A DNA stretch of 29,684 nt from Candidatus Peribacteraceae bacterium (GTDB lineage Bacteria; Patescibacteriota; Gracilibacteria; Peribacterales; Peribacteraceae), in contig JALHMU010000005.1 of NCBI GenBank assembly GCA_022843885.1, forward strand, positions 1 through 29,684, in the 5' to 3' direction. The translations under genes and the position numbers were made by a program. Of the stretch, positions 22,091-28,396 are shown in pieces. Under the pieces are notes generated by a model. The model made no database searches, had not been told where the DNA came from, and saw only the letters and a list, made by a program, of their open reading frames with translations. How positions within the stretch are numbered: the stretch's first letter is position 1; each line of letters starts with the position of its first letter.

Positions 22091-22119
22091 ACGATAGCAA
22101 GGCTTGAGCGGTAATTCAA
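22091..22119 (-). promoter_or_regulatory. tRNA-Lys promoter
   Basis: TTGAAT (22114-22119), 17 bp, TATCGT (22091-22096) with TGC before the -10. It lies 12 nt before the tRNA and just after the truB stop. Confidence 0.65.
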
Positions 22120-22121
22120 TG

Positions 22122-22985
22122 CTAGAGCACCTTCCTCGGCTTGATCCGTCCGGCGTGCTTCGGATCATTTTCCAAGATCGCACACGGCAGACCGTCAAAC
22201 CACGCAATAGTGTTCGCAGTGCAGAAGCCTTCAATTGTACGACCATGTTCCAAGTGCGCCCACTCTTCCGCTGTGACCTCTTTCTTGTTGAAAATATGCA
22301 TGATGTCCTTGAGCGGCATGACATCAGTCCAGGTTGCATCTTCCGGTTTCACTGCGTCTTTGAGATCCCATTCCCCTACCTTGGTTCGTTCGAGCGCACT
22401 CATATATGCACCGCATCGGAGGAGTTCTCCAAGATCGTAAATGATGGTGCGAACGTAGGTACCGGAACTGCATGCGATATGCAGTGTCATCTTTGGATAA
22501 TCGTACGAAAGGATGTTACAGAATTGGATCTCCACTTGGCGCGGTGGGATCGTGACCGGAACACCACGACGAGCTTTGCGATACGCACGTTCGCCTCCGA
22601 TGCTGACGGCGGAATAGACCGGTGGAATCTGTTCGATCTTTCCGACAAGACGTTTGTTGATCATCACTTGCACGGCATCCAAATCTTTCGACGGCTCGCC
22701 ACCTTTTGGTCGTGTGACAGGACTGATGATGCCCTCACTATCATAGGTGGTACTCGTCGCACCGAGGGTCGCTTCGGCGATATACTCCTTTGATGCATGC
22801 TGAAAGAGTTCGACCGTTTTGAGTGCCTTGTTTCCAATGGCTAATACCATCAACCCACTCGCGAGTGGATCCAGCGTACCAAGATGTCCGATGTTGCGCT
22901 CGGAAAGCGTGCGTCGAACCTGCCCCACGATATCGTGGCTTGTGGGACCGACTGGCTTATGGATAAGGAGATAACCGTGACGCAT
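22122..22985 (-). CDS. truB: tRNA pseudouridine-55 synthase TruB
   Basis: Converts U55 of the tRNA T-loop to pseudouridine. The 287-aa protein has motif GHLGTLDPLASGLM with catalytic Asp39, the KxY motif SKEYIAEATLG near 66-76, the IPPVYSAVSIGGERAYRKAR segment near 119-138 and SGTYVRTIIYDLGE near 175-188, all in family order. The start at 22985 gives the usual N-terminus (GYLLIHKPVGPTSHD) and lies 8 nt after a perfect TATAAT, so the mRNA is probably leaderless. It lies directly upstream of tRNA-Lys, a likely substrate gene, on the same strand. Confidence 0.96.
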   Translation of the reverse strand: MRHGYLLIHKPVGPTSHDIVGQVRRTLSERNIGHLGTLDPLASGLMVLAIGNKALKTVELFQHASKEYIAEATLGATSTTYDSEGIISPVTRPKGGEPSKDLDAVQVMINKRLVGKIEQIPPVYSAVSIGGERAYRKARRGVPVTIPPRQVEIQFCNILSYDYPKMTLHIACSSGTYVRTIIYDLGELLRCGAYMSALERTKVGEWDLKDAVKPEDATWTDVMPLKDIMHIFNKKEVTAEEWAHLEHGRTIEGFCTANTIAWFDGLPCAILENDPKHAGRIKPRKVL

Positions 22986-22993
22986 CGCGGAGG

Positions 22994-22999
22994 ATTATA
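22994..22999 (-). promoter_or_regulatory. -10 element of truB, leaderless spacing
   Basis: A perfect TATAAT on the minus strand ends 8 nt before the truB ATG. No matching -35 is visible. Confidence 0.6.
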
Positions 23000-23072
23000 G
23001 AGAGGAAATGGGGTTTGCGTAGCGAAAAATGTCATAGTGGATGAAAGCTGAAAGCAGGGTTACGATACGGGC

Positions 23073-23630
23073 ATGAATCTGACACTGAGCTGGGATCTGT
23101 TTATCATCGTTTTCTTTGCAACGGTGATGGCCTACAGCTTCATCATCGGAAAGACGCAATCGGTGCAGATTGTCATCGCCTCCTATATAGCAATCCTCGC
23201 GACGCAGGGTATCGGCAATATTTTGCTGCGTATCACGGGTGAGTCCGCGCCGATCCTAGGAATGATGGGAATCGGGATGAGCGTGCAAGTGCTGTCGATC
23301 ATGAAGATCATTTTGTTCATCTTCTTCATCATCATGCTGTCCGTGCGGAGCGGCATTCATGTCAGTTACGAACGCGAAGGAAGTTCGATTATGAATATCG
23401 TGTACACATCACTGTTCGGCTTCTTCTCCGCCGGTCTGATGGTCTCGACGGTCCTGACCTATGCAACCGGTCGCGGCATTCTTGATACATCGAGCATCGC
23501 TTCCTCCGCAGATGTTGCGGAAAAACTGGCCGGCAGCCCGCTCATGCAGATCATGATTCTCAACCAAGATTTATGGTTCACACTCCCTGCATTGATGCTT
23601 GTGGGCGTAGGTTTCATCAAGAATAAATAG
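23073..23630 (+). CDS. multi-pass membrane protein, unknown
   Basis: A 185-aa protein with about five hydrophobic segments near residues 7-26, 31-50, 74-92, 107-130 and 163-182. The loop VRSGIHVSYEREGSS near 91-105 separates two halves and may be cytoplasmic. I recognise no family; a CvpA-like layout is a weak possibility. The ATG at 23073 lies 6 nt after TACGAT with no Shine-Dalgarno. A 74-nt gap separates it from the downstream pilin gene on the same strand, so shared function in secretion is possible but not shown. Confidence 0.75.
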   Translation: MNLTLSWDLFIIVFFATVMAYSFIIGKTQSVQIVIASYIAILATQGIGNILLRITGESAPILGMMGIGMSVQVLSIMKIILFIFFIIMLSVRSGIHVSYEREGSSIMNIVYTSLFGFFSAGLMVSTVLTYATGRGILDTSSIASSADVAEKLAGSPLMQIMILNQDLWFTLPALMLVGVGFIKNK

Positions 23631-23704
23631 GTTTACGAAGAAAAAAGACCTTGCAAGTCGCTAAGAACCTCTGACAGAATGAGCAAAACTTCCTCCCACC
23701 TCTC

Positions 23705-24067
23705 ATGAAGCGATTCTTTACATCTCTCTCAACCGCAGCCTTGCTTTCGCAGGTACGCGTCTTCCAAGCATTTGCTCAGCTCGGCAGCGTTCCGGAAATC
23801 CCTGATACATACGACACAGATGGGGTAGGTACGGAAGGATTCATTGATCTCGTGCTCCGTGTCATCACGATCATCCTCGATGTCATTCTCGTCATCGCCG
23901 TGTTGTTCGTCATCATCGCTGGTGTCCGTCTTATCGTCTCGGGAGGCGACGAAGGCCAGAAAGACAAAGCAAAGCAGACGATCATCTACGTCATTGCAGG
24001 TATCATCGTCATTCTCTTCGCTCGCGCGATCGTGACGTTCATCTCCGGACTCTTCGTCGGAGATTAA
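23705..24067 (+). CDS. type IV secretion-type pilin (VirB2/TrbC-like)
   Basis: A 120-aa protein with a signal peptide (cleavage near QAFA-QL, residue 24), a short polar stretch, and two long hydrophobic helices near 44-72 and 88-115. The helices are joined by a small charged loop, VSGGDEGQKDKAKQ. This is the layout of T4SS pilin proteins common in candidate-phylum bacteria, whose subunits sit in the membrane and may build a conjugative or uptake pilus. No other T4SS gene is in the window. The pre-start tract ACTTCCTCCCACCTCTC is pyrimidine-rich with no Shine-Dalgarno. Confidence 0.8.
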   Translation: MKRFFTSLSTAALLSQVRVFQAFAQLGSVPEIPDTYDTDGVGTEGFIDLVLRVITIILDVILVIAVLFVIIAGVRLIVSGGDEGQKDKAKQTIIYVIAGIIVILFARAIVTFISGLFVGD

Positions 24068-24071
24068 TCTC

Positions 24072-24623
24072 TTAGTTCGTTATTGGAAGGACCTCGGGGA
24101 AACCCAGGTCCTTTTTTTGTGCCTCTTCGCTTTGCAATTCCGGTGCGACACGCATCGGATCACGCACGATGATGGCTGATGGAGTCACTTCAAGAATGTC
24201 GCTTGCGGGAATCGGTGAACGCAATGTCAGAAAGCGCTTGGGAAATAACCATTCTGTCATACATGTTTTCGTATCGAACTGAATGTCATACAAACGACCA
24301 AGATATCGTCCGGTTGTTTGAACGATGATGCGCTGTCCCAAAAATTTTCTTGGATCATCAAGCGCAGATGCGATACGAAGAATATCTTCCGGCGGACTGA
24401 TGTATTCCGTACTGCGAACATGGACTGCTGTTCCCCATGCGGTGATGGATGCGGATGCCACGAAGAGATTATCGGGCATGAACCATGAGCCTGATTGCAG
24501 GTAAAAACCCTCTATTTTGCCGCTATCCGCATGAATCAGGGGGTAGGACAGGCTGCCCACGAGCAGCTCCTCCTGGTCGGCTATGACCGGTGTGCCGAGA
24601 GCAGTGGAAACTCGTACGTGCAT
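24072..24623 (-). CDS. PRC-barrel domain protein
   Basis: A 183-aa protein with two PRC-barrel-like beta units: LVGSLSYPLIHADSGKIEGFYL near 21-42 and IIVQTTGRYLGRLYDIQFD near 98-116. PRC barrels occur in RNA-processing factor RimM and in small stand-alone proteins; this role is unknown. The ATG at 24623 is 7 nt after TAGAGT. That -10 overlaps the -10 of the divergent prs gene, so the two transcripts must compete or be paired. The last 16 or so codons overlap the terminator of the convergent pilin gene. Confidence 0.72.
   Translation of the reverse strand: MHVRVSTALGTPVIADQEELLVGSLSYPLIHADSGKIEGFYLQSGSWFMPDNLFVASASITAWGTAVHVRSTEYISPPEDILRIASALDDPRKFLGQRIIVQTTGRYLGRLYDIQFDTKTCMTEWLFPKRFLTLRSPIPASDILEVTPSAIIVRDPMRVAPELQSEEAQKKDLGFPEVLPITN
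24087..24118 (+). terminator. Rho-independent terminator of the pilin gene
   Basis: AAGGACCT (24087-24094) and AGGTCC plus two T (24106-24113) form a strong stem followed by a T-run to 24118. It lies inside the 3' end of the convergent PRC-barrel gene. Confidence 0.88.
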
Positions 24624-24627
24624 GCGC

Positions 24628-24636
24628 TATACTCTA
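24628..24636. promoter_or_regulatory. overlapping face-to-face -10 elements of prs and the PRC-barrel gene
   Basis: TATACT (24628-24633, plus) serves prs, 10 nt before its ATG. TAGAGT on the minus strand (24631-24636) serves the PRC-barrel gene, 7 nt before its ATG. The two share three base pairs, and the whole intergenic gap is 20 nt. Confidence 0.6.
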
Positions 24637-24643
24637 CTCCAAC

Positions 24644-25570
24644 ATGCACCTCTTCGCAGGATCTTCACATCTGGCACTCGCGGAAGACCTCGCGAAGCAG
24701 TTGAAAGTGAAACTTGGAAAACTCTCACTGAAGAATTTCAGTTCGGGAGAATGTTATGTGAAATTCGACGAGTCCGTTCGAGGAAAAGATGTCTACATCG
24801 TACAAACTGGATCATCGACACCGAATGAAGATTTGATCGAACTCTTCTTGATCTGCCAGGCGGCCAAGCTCAGCTTCGCAAGTTACGTGCACGTCGTCAT
24901 GCCGCACTTCCCGTACGCACGTCAGGATCGTGTTGCGGAACCACGCGAACCGATCTCAGCCAAGCTGATGGCGCATCTTTTGGAAACATCCGGAGCCGAT
25001 CACGTCATCACATTGGATCTCCACTCGGATCAGATTCAAGGATTCTTCAACATCCCGGTCGACGTGTTGGATGCACGCCCGGTCTTCGCGGCATACTTCA
25101 AGAAAAAGAAAATCAAAGATCTCGTCATCGTTTCGACGGATGCCGGTGGAGCCAAGCGCGCCAAGAAATTCGCCGACATGATGGAAGCCGACCTCGCAAT
25201 CATGCACAAAACGCGTGCCGAACATCACAAAGCCGAAATCCTCGAAGTCGTCGGTAACGTCCAAGGTCGCACGTGCATCATTTTCGATGACATGATCGAT
25301 ACCGCTGGCAGTCTGCTCTCCGCCAAAGATGCCTTGATCAAGCGCGGTGCCCACAAAGAAATCTACGCTGCAGCCACACATCCTGTCTTCTCAGGCGAAG
25401 CGATCGCACGTCTGACCAAAGCTGGATTCGCAGAAGTTGTGGTGACGGATAGCATGCCGGTCGAAGGCACATTCAAAGGCCTCACGGTCCTTCCGATTGC
25501 TCCGATGCTCGCAGAAGTCATGAAGCACATCGAAAGCAAAGAGAGTGTGACGCAAATCTATAAGAAATAA
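24644..25570 (+). CDS. prs: ribose-phosphate pyrophosphokinase
   Basis: Makes PRPP from ribose-5-phosphate and ATP for nucleotide, His and Trp synthesis. The 308-aa protein shows the class I features: FSSGECYVKFDESVRG near 32-47, PYARQDRVAEPREPIS near 89-104, LDLHSDQIQGFF near 126-137, the flexible-loop region STDAGGAKRAKKFA near 164-177 and the PRPP loop CIIFDDMIDTAGSL near 211-224. The start at 24644 (MHLFAGSSHLALA) matches the family N-terminus; an upstream in-frame start at 24590 would overlap the divergent gene. There is no Shine-Dalgarno. GGCTT/AAGCC after the stop forms a hairpin without a T-run. Confidence 0.96.
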   Translation: MHLFAGSSHLALAEDLAKQLKVKLGKLSLKNFSSGECYVKFDESVRGKDVYIVQTGSSTPNEDLIELFLICQAAKLSFASYVHVVMPHFPYARQDRVAEPREPISAKLMAHLLETSGADHVITLDLHSDQIQGFFNIPVDVLDARPVFAAYFKKKKIKDLVIVSTDAGGAKRAKKFADMMEADLAIMHKTRAEHHKAEILEVVGNVQGRTCIIFDDMIDTAGSLLSAKDALIKRGAHKEIYAAATHPVFSGEAIARLTKAGFAEVVVTDSMPVEGTFKGLTVLPIAPMLAEVMKHIESKESVTQIYKK

Positions 25571-25600
25571 CTCTTTTCTGGGCTTCAAAAAGCCATTGCA

Positions 25601-25624
25601 TTGAATACGTGTGCTTCAGTACAC
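25601..25624 (+). promoter_or_regulatory. possible promoter of the Ser-rich secreted protein gene
   Basis: TACACT at 25619-25624 follows a TTG-containing -35 candidate (TTGCAT) by 18 bp. The predicted leader of about 20 nt, TTTCCCTATCTTTTCTT, is pyrimidine-rich. Confidence 0.35.
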
Positions 25625-25652
25625 TATTTCGGTCATTTCCCTATCTTTTCTT

Positions 25653-26303
25653 ATGCAGAAAATTCTTTCCGCAGTCCTCTCGGGCGCCTTGGCACTCAGC
25701 GTGCTTCCGGCATTCGCACAGGACGCATCCTCGAGCAGCTCCAGCTCCTCATCGAGCGCAGCAAGCTCCGAATCTTCCTCGAGCAGCGTCAGCTCTTCTT
25801 CGAGCTCCGCTTCCTCGGTTTCTTCATCTTCTTCTTCCGTCATGTCACGCAAGGCAACGGAATGTGAAATGAAATTCGGTCGCGACAAAGTCCTGTGCAT
25901 GCAGGCTTTCCTCGCTAATAACAGCCGCCGTGCTGCTCGCGTCATCCGCGAAGTAACGAACAAGAAGCCTGTCTTGCGCCAAATCCGCAAAGAAGAGCGC
26001 AAGATCATCCGTAACGCCCTCAAGGCTACGGTTCGTCAGCGCAACTTGAAGCTCCGTGAAGGACGTCAGACGTGCAAGGCTCTCACGGGTCGTGAGCGCG
26101 CTGCATGTCTCTTGGAGAACCTCACAGGTCGCACACGTCCAAAGCCTACGAGTTCTTCTTCGTCTTCGATGAGTTCTAGTTCGTCTTCGATGAGCTCAAG
26201 CTCTTCGTCCATGAGCTCCAGCTCCTCGACGAGTTCGGCAGCATCCAGCTCTTCCTCTTCGGTAAGCTCGATGTCTTCCAGCTCTTCCAGCAGCTCAAAC
26301 TAA
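25653..26303 (+). CDS. secreted serine-rich protein with duplicated Cys motif
   Basis: A 216-aa exported protein. The signal peptide is residues 1-23 (MQKILSAVLSGALAL..., cleavage after AFA-Q). A Ser-rich segment follows at 26-65. A basic helical core at about 66-165 carries two copies of C-x4-GR-[DE]-[KR]-x2-C, at Cys71/Cys82 and Cys141/Cys152. A C-terminal tail of about 50 residues is Ser with spaced Met (SSSSSSM repeats). The Ser linkers recall the SLH protein at 4.6 kb, suggesting a shared surface-protein design. The start at 25653 is chosen for the signal peptide; upstream in-frame codons are not signal-like. No known family is recognised. Confidence 0.8.
   Translation: MQKILSAVLSGALALSVLPAFAQDASSSSSSSSSSAASSESSSSSVSSSSSSASSVSSSSSSVMSRKATECEMKFGRDKVLCMQAFLANNSRRAARVIREVTNKKPVLRQIRKEERKIIRNALKATVRQRNLKLREGRQTCKALTGRERAACLLENLTGRTRPKPTSSSSSSMSSSSSSMSSSSSSMSSSSSTSSAASSSSSSVSSMSSSSSSSSN
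26150..26300 (+). repeat. degenerate heptad repeat encoding SSSSSSM
   Basis: Roughly 21-nt units encode six Ser and one Met at least three times. Ser codons TCT, TCG, AGT, AGC and TCC are mixed, so the repeat is kept at protein level while DNA identity has drifted. Confidence 0.6.
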
Positions 26304-26318
26304 ACGTGATCTTTAAAA

Positions 26319-26358
26319 ATGGGTAGGGAGGCCGATTCCGGTCCCCTACTCATTTTTT
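26319..26358 (+). terminator. Rho-independent terminator of the Ser-rich protein gene
   Basis: ATGGGTAGGG (26319-26328) pairs with CCCTACTCAT (26344-26353), with an inner CCG/CGG pairing, followed by six T. Confidence 0.88.
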
Positions 26359-26385
26359 GATTGTTAGAGCGGAAATCGGTATAGT
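26357..26385 (+). promoter_or_regulatory. tRNA-Ile promoter
   Basis: TTGATT (26357-26362), 17 bp, TATAGT (26380-26385). The -35 starts inside the T-run of the preceding terminator. The tRNA begins 47 nt after the -10. Confidence 0.65.
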
Positions 26386-26432
26386 TTGCTGCGCTTCTGG
26401 CGTTCTTTCGTAGTCAGAAGATGAAACATCAC

Positions 26433-26509
26433 GGGCGATTAGCTCAGCTGGTTAGAGCGCGACACTGATAATGTCGAGGTCGCAAGTTCAAGTCTTGCAT
26501 CGCCCACCA
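26433..26509 (+). tRNA. tRNA-Ile (anticodon GAT)
   Basis: Acceptor GGGCGAT/ATCGCCC, D-arm AGCTCAGCTGG, anticodon loop CTGATAA (GAT), T-arm GTTCAAGTC, discriminator A, encoded CCA at 26507-26509. Confidence 0.97.
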
Positions 26510-26530
26510 TTCGACTCACTACGTTCGCTC

Positions 26531-26563
26531 ATGGTCCCGCCGCTTCGCGGCTCGGGCCATTTT
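26531..26563 (+). terminator. GC-rich hairpin after tRNA-Ile, likely terminator
   Basis: ATGG-T-CC...GCCGC-TTC-GCGGC...GG-G-CCAT (26531-26560) folds into a long stem followed by TTTT. The T-run is short. Confidence 0.6.
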
Positions 26564-26614
26564 GCAAATCGAATGACTCTGAGAGAGCGAAGCGAATCGA
26601 AGAGCTATTTGCAA
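26562..26614. repeat. further inverted repeat downstream of tRNA-Ile
   Basis: TTGCAAAT (26562-26569) and ATTTGCAA (26607-26614) form a perfect 8-bp inverted repeat. Another, CATTCGA (26508-26514) and TCGAATG (26569-26575), begins in the tRNA CCA. The 200-nt stretch 26510-26711 holds no gene, only such structures. Confidence 0.5.
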
Positions 26615-26714
26615 TCCTCCCGATTTTCATGCGTCATACATTTGAAGAACTTGCGAAAGATACCCGTATAGGCACATACTTAGTTTTAATTACCTCCTCC
26701 CAATCATCATTATG

Positions 26715-26942
26715 ATGAGCAAAAATCCTATCAGCGGCCTTTCTTGCATTCTCCTCATCGTAGGAGGACTCAACTGGGGTCTCGTCGGTCTCGCTGCACT
26801 CGTAAGCGCAGGTAGCAACTGGAATGTTGTGAACCTCCTTCTCGGCAGTTGGCCAATGGTTGAAGCTATCGTCTACGTTCTCGTAGGCCTCGCTGCAATC
26901 TACTCAGTCATTGAGTGCTTTGCAGGCAAGCACCAGCATTAA
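26715..26942 (+). CDS. DUF378-family membrane protein
   Basis: A 75-76 aa protein matching DUF378: CILLIVGGLNWGLVGLAAL near 12-30, with the hallmark GGLNWGLVG, then NVVNLLLGSWPMVEAIVYVLVGLAAIYSV forming the second helix. Two membrane segments and a His-rich end (GKHQH). The function of the family is unknown. ATG codons at 26712 and 26715 are adjacent and either may start it. The leader contains TTACCTCCTCCC about 12 nt upstream, pyrimidine-rich and complementary in sense to a Shine-Dalgarno rather than like one. A terminator follows, so it is a single-gene unit. Confidence 0.88.
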   Translation: MSKNPISGLSCILLIVGGLNWGLVGLAALVSAGSNWNVVNLLLGSWPMVEAIVYVLVGLAAIYSVIECFAGKHQH

Positions 26943-26961
26943 TCGTGTACGACAAAAAGAA

Positions 26962-26988
26962 GGCCTCGAGCAATCGGGGTCTTTTTTT
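26962..26988 (+). terminator. Rho-independent terminator of the DUF378 gene
   Basis: GGCCTCGA-GCAA-TCGGGGTC forms an 8-bp stem with G-T wobbles and a GNRA loop, followed by seven T. It ends at the stop of the convergent gene. Confidence 0.85.
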
Positions 26989-28312
26989 AGAGTGATTGCA
27001 AGAACTGCCCGAGCGACAATGCATTCGGAAGCGAGGTGCCATCCAAGACGATGTCTAAAAGTTTTTGCGATGGAAGATGCAATGTCGCATCAAACAAGCG
27101 ATCACCCGTTGCACCGCTGAAGTACAAGCCTGTGCAGCGAACGAGTTCTGCAGAGAGCGTCTTGCAAGCCGTTTCCACCGTTGCATCCACGCCAGCATCA
27201 GTGAAGATTGAACGAGCCTGCTGCTCCAGAACGAGCTGATCGGCCCATGGCACCATCATTTCCTCCTGCTGTACTGTTTCCATCGTGGATGTGAACGCAT
27301 CAGGTCCCAAGAGTGATTTTGCGAGCGTCATGAATTCCTGCTTCATGGCTTTCAAACGCTTGGTATAGATCGGGAATCCTTGGCGCTCAAAATTCAGAAT
27401 CGTTTCATCTAAGAGCGGCAAGAGTAACGATGTTGCCTGAGCAGGTCGTTCGACGACAGCGCGCTTCGATAACTTGGAAAGGTGTTCGAGTGCAAGATCT
27501 GGGAGCAAGTGCTGACGAGCGATGATGAACATGCCGTGCGACCAGGACAATGCATCTGCATCAGAAACAGCCAGAATGCTGGCAAGAATGTCGTTACTCT
27601 CCGCACTTTGTGGCAAAGCCAAGAGCCGAAGAGCAGCATATCCATCGAGTGGAATGGCCGGGTTCAGATCGTGCAATGCAGCAAAGAATGCGCGCGTTTC
27701 TGTTGGTAGCTGTTCGGATGCACGAATCATTGCGAGTCCATGCATCACATCATCTGATGTCGATGTCTCGATACTGCGCAGTTCCAGCGGTGGAAGAAAA
27801 CTCTTCTGTTCAGCGAGCCACGTGCCTGGCAATGGTGATAATGCTGCCGTCTCGAGGCGTGCGCCGTTGAAGACGAGCTGATGTTCACTGGCAAGCAAGC
27901 GATGCAAGATGCCATCGCTTACAAGGAGTGGACCGTCGAGTGCGGCAATCACGAAGCTTCCTGTTTCATGCATGACAAACGCGGATCCACCCAAAACGAA
28001 GATATCGAGATCCTCTACCTTCACCGAACCCAGACGTTCCGCAGCGATGCGCATTGTTCCTGTTTTCAGGGTCACGGAAGAACCATCTGTTTCGAGAGTT
28101 GTCGACGGTTCAAGTTGGAGTGTGATGGTTTCACCGAGTGGAATCTCTTTCTTTTCAGAACCCGATTGCAGCGTTTCCATTGTCTCCTCTGGGGCAAGCA
28201 AGGATGCCTGCGGCTTCATCTGACTCCAGGAAAAAACAGCCACACACAGCCCTGCAATGAGCGCAAAAGCGACAAAATGACGGTGGGAAGTGGTATGTGT
28301 GTTATTTTCCAT
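26987..28312 (-). CDS. membrane-anchored exported protein, unknown
   Basis: A 441-aa protein with one N-terminal membrane helix near residues 12-31 and the rest outside the membrane. Residues 55-155 form a beta-rich stretch (GETITLQLEPSTTLETDGSSVTLKTG) resembling FecR-type domains. Residues 180-430 are helical, repeat-like, with no recognised family. The start at 28312 is chosen because the helix follows directly and an extended -10, TGC-TACAAT, ends 9 nt upstream; the frame extends 50 codons further into the ruvC promoter zone without sense. It diverges from ruvC. FecR similarity is by eye and weak. Confidence 0.75.
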   Translation of the reverse strand: MENNTHTTSHRHFVAFALIAGLCVAVFSWSQMKPQASLLAPEETMETLQSGSEKKEIPLGETITLQLEPSTTLETDGSSVTLKTGTMRIAAERLGSVKVEDLDIFVLGGSAFVMHETGSFVIAALDGPLLVSDGILHRLLASEHQLVFNGARLETAALSPLPGTWLAEQKSFLPPLELRSIETSTSDDVMHGLAMIRASEQLPTETRAFFAALHDLNPAIPLDGYAALRLLALPQSAESNDILASILAVSDADALSWSHGMFIIARQHLLPDLALEHLSKLSKRAVVERPAQATSLLLPLLDETILNFERQGFPIYTKRLKAMKQEFMTLAKSLLGPDAFTSTMETVQQEEMMVPWADQLVLEQQARSIFTDAGVDATVETACKTLSAELVRCTGLYFSGATGDRLFDATLHLPSQKLLDIVLDGTSLPNALSLGQFLQSL

Positions 28313-28321
28313 TTTCCTCTT

Positions 28322-28330
28322 ATTGTAGCA
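28322..28330 (-). promoter_or_regulatory. extended -10 element of the 441-aa protein gene
   Basis: TGC-TACAAT on the minus strand (TACAAT at 28322-28327) ends 9 nt before the ATG. Confidence 0.5.
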
Positions 28331-28363
28331 GAAAAACGCTGTTTTTTCAATATCGGACGCTTG

Positions 28364-28369
28364 TGTAAT
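28364..28369 (+). promoter_or_regulatory. -10 element of ruvC
   Basis: TGTAAT ends 9 nt before an in-frame ATG at 28379 and 27 nt before the family-type start at 28397. Confidence 0.4.
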
Positions 28370-28380
28370 GGCTTCCCTAT

Positions 28381-28395
28381 GGGCCACAGTGGCCC
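28381..28395. promoter_or_regulatory. palindrome at the ruvC start
   Basis: GGGCCAC-A-GTGGCCC is a 7-bp perfect inverted repeat directly before the ATG at 28397 and between the two candidate ruvC starts. It could be an operator or an RNA hairpin over the start. Confidence 0.45.
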
Positions 28396-28396
28396 T

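Noticed and set aside
25724..26300. Ser-codon repeats considered as CRISPR or tandem DNA repeats
   Set aside because: Units are degenerate at DNA level, in frame, and encode Ser/Met runs of a secreted protein; there are no spacers.
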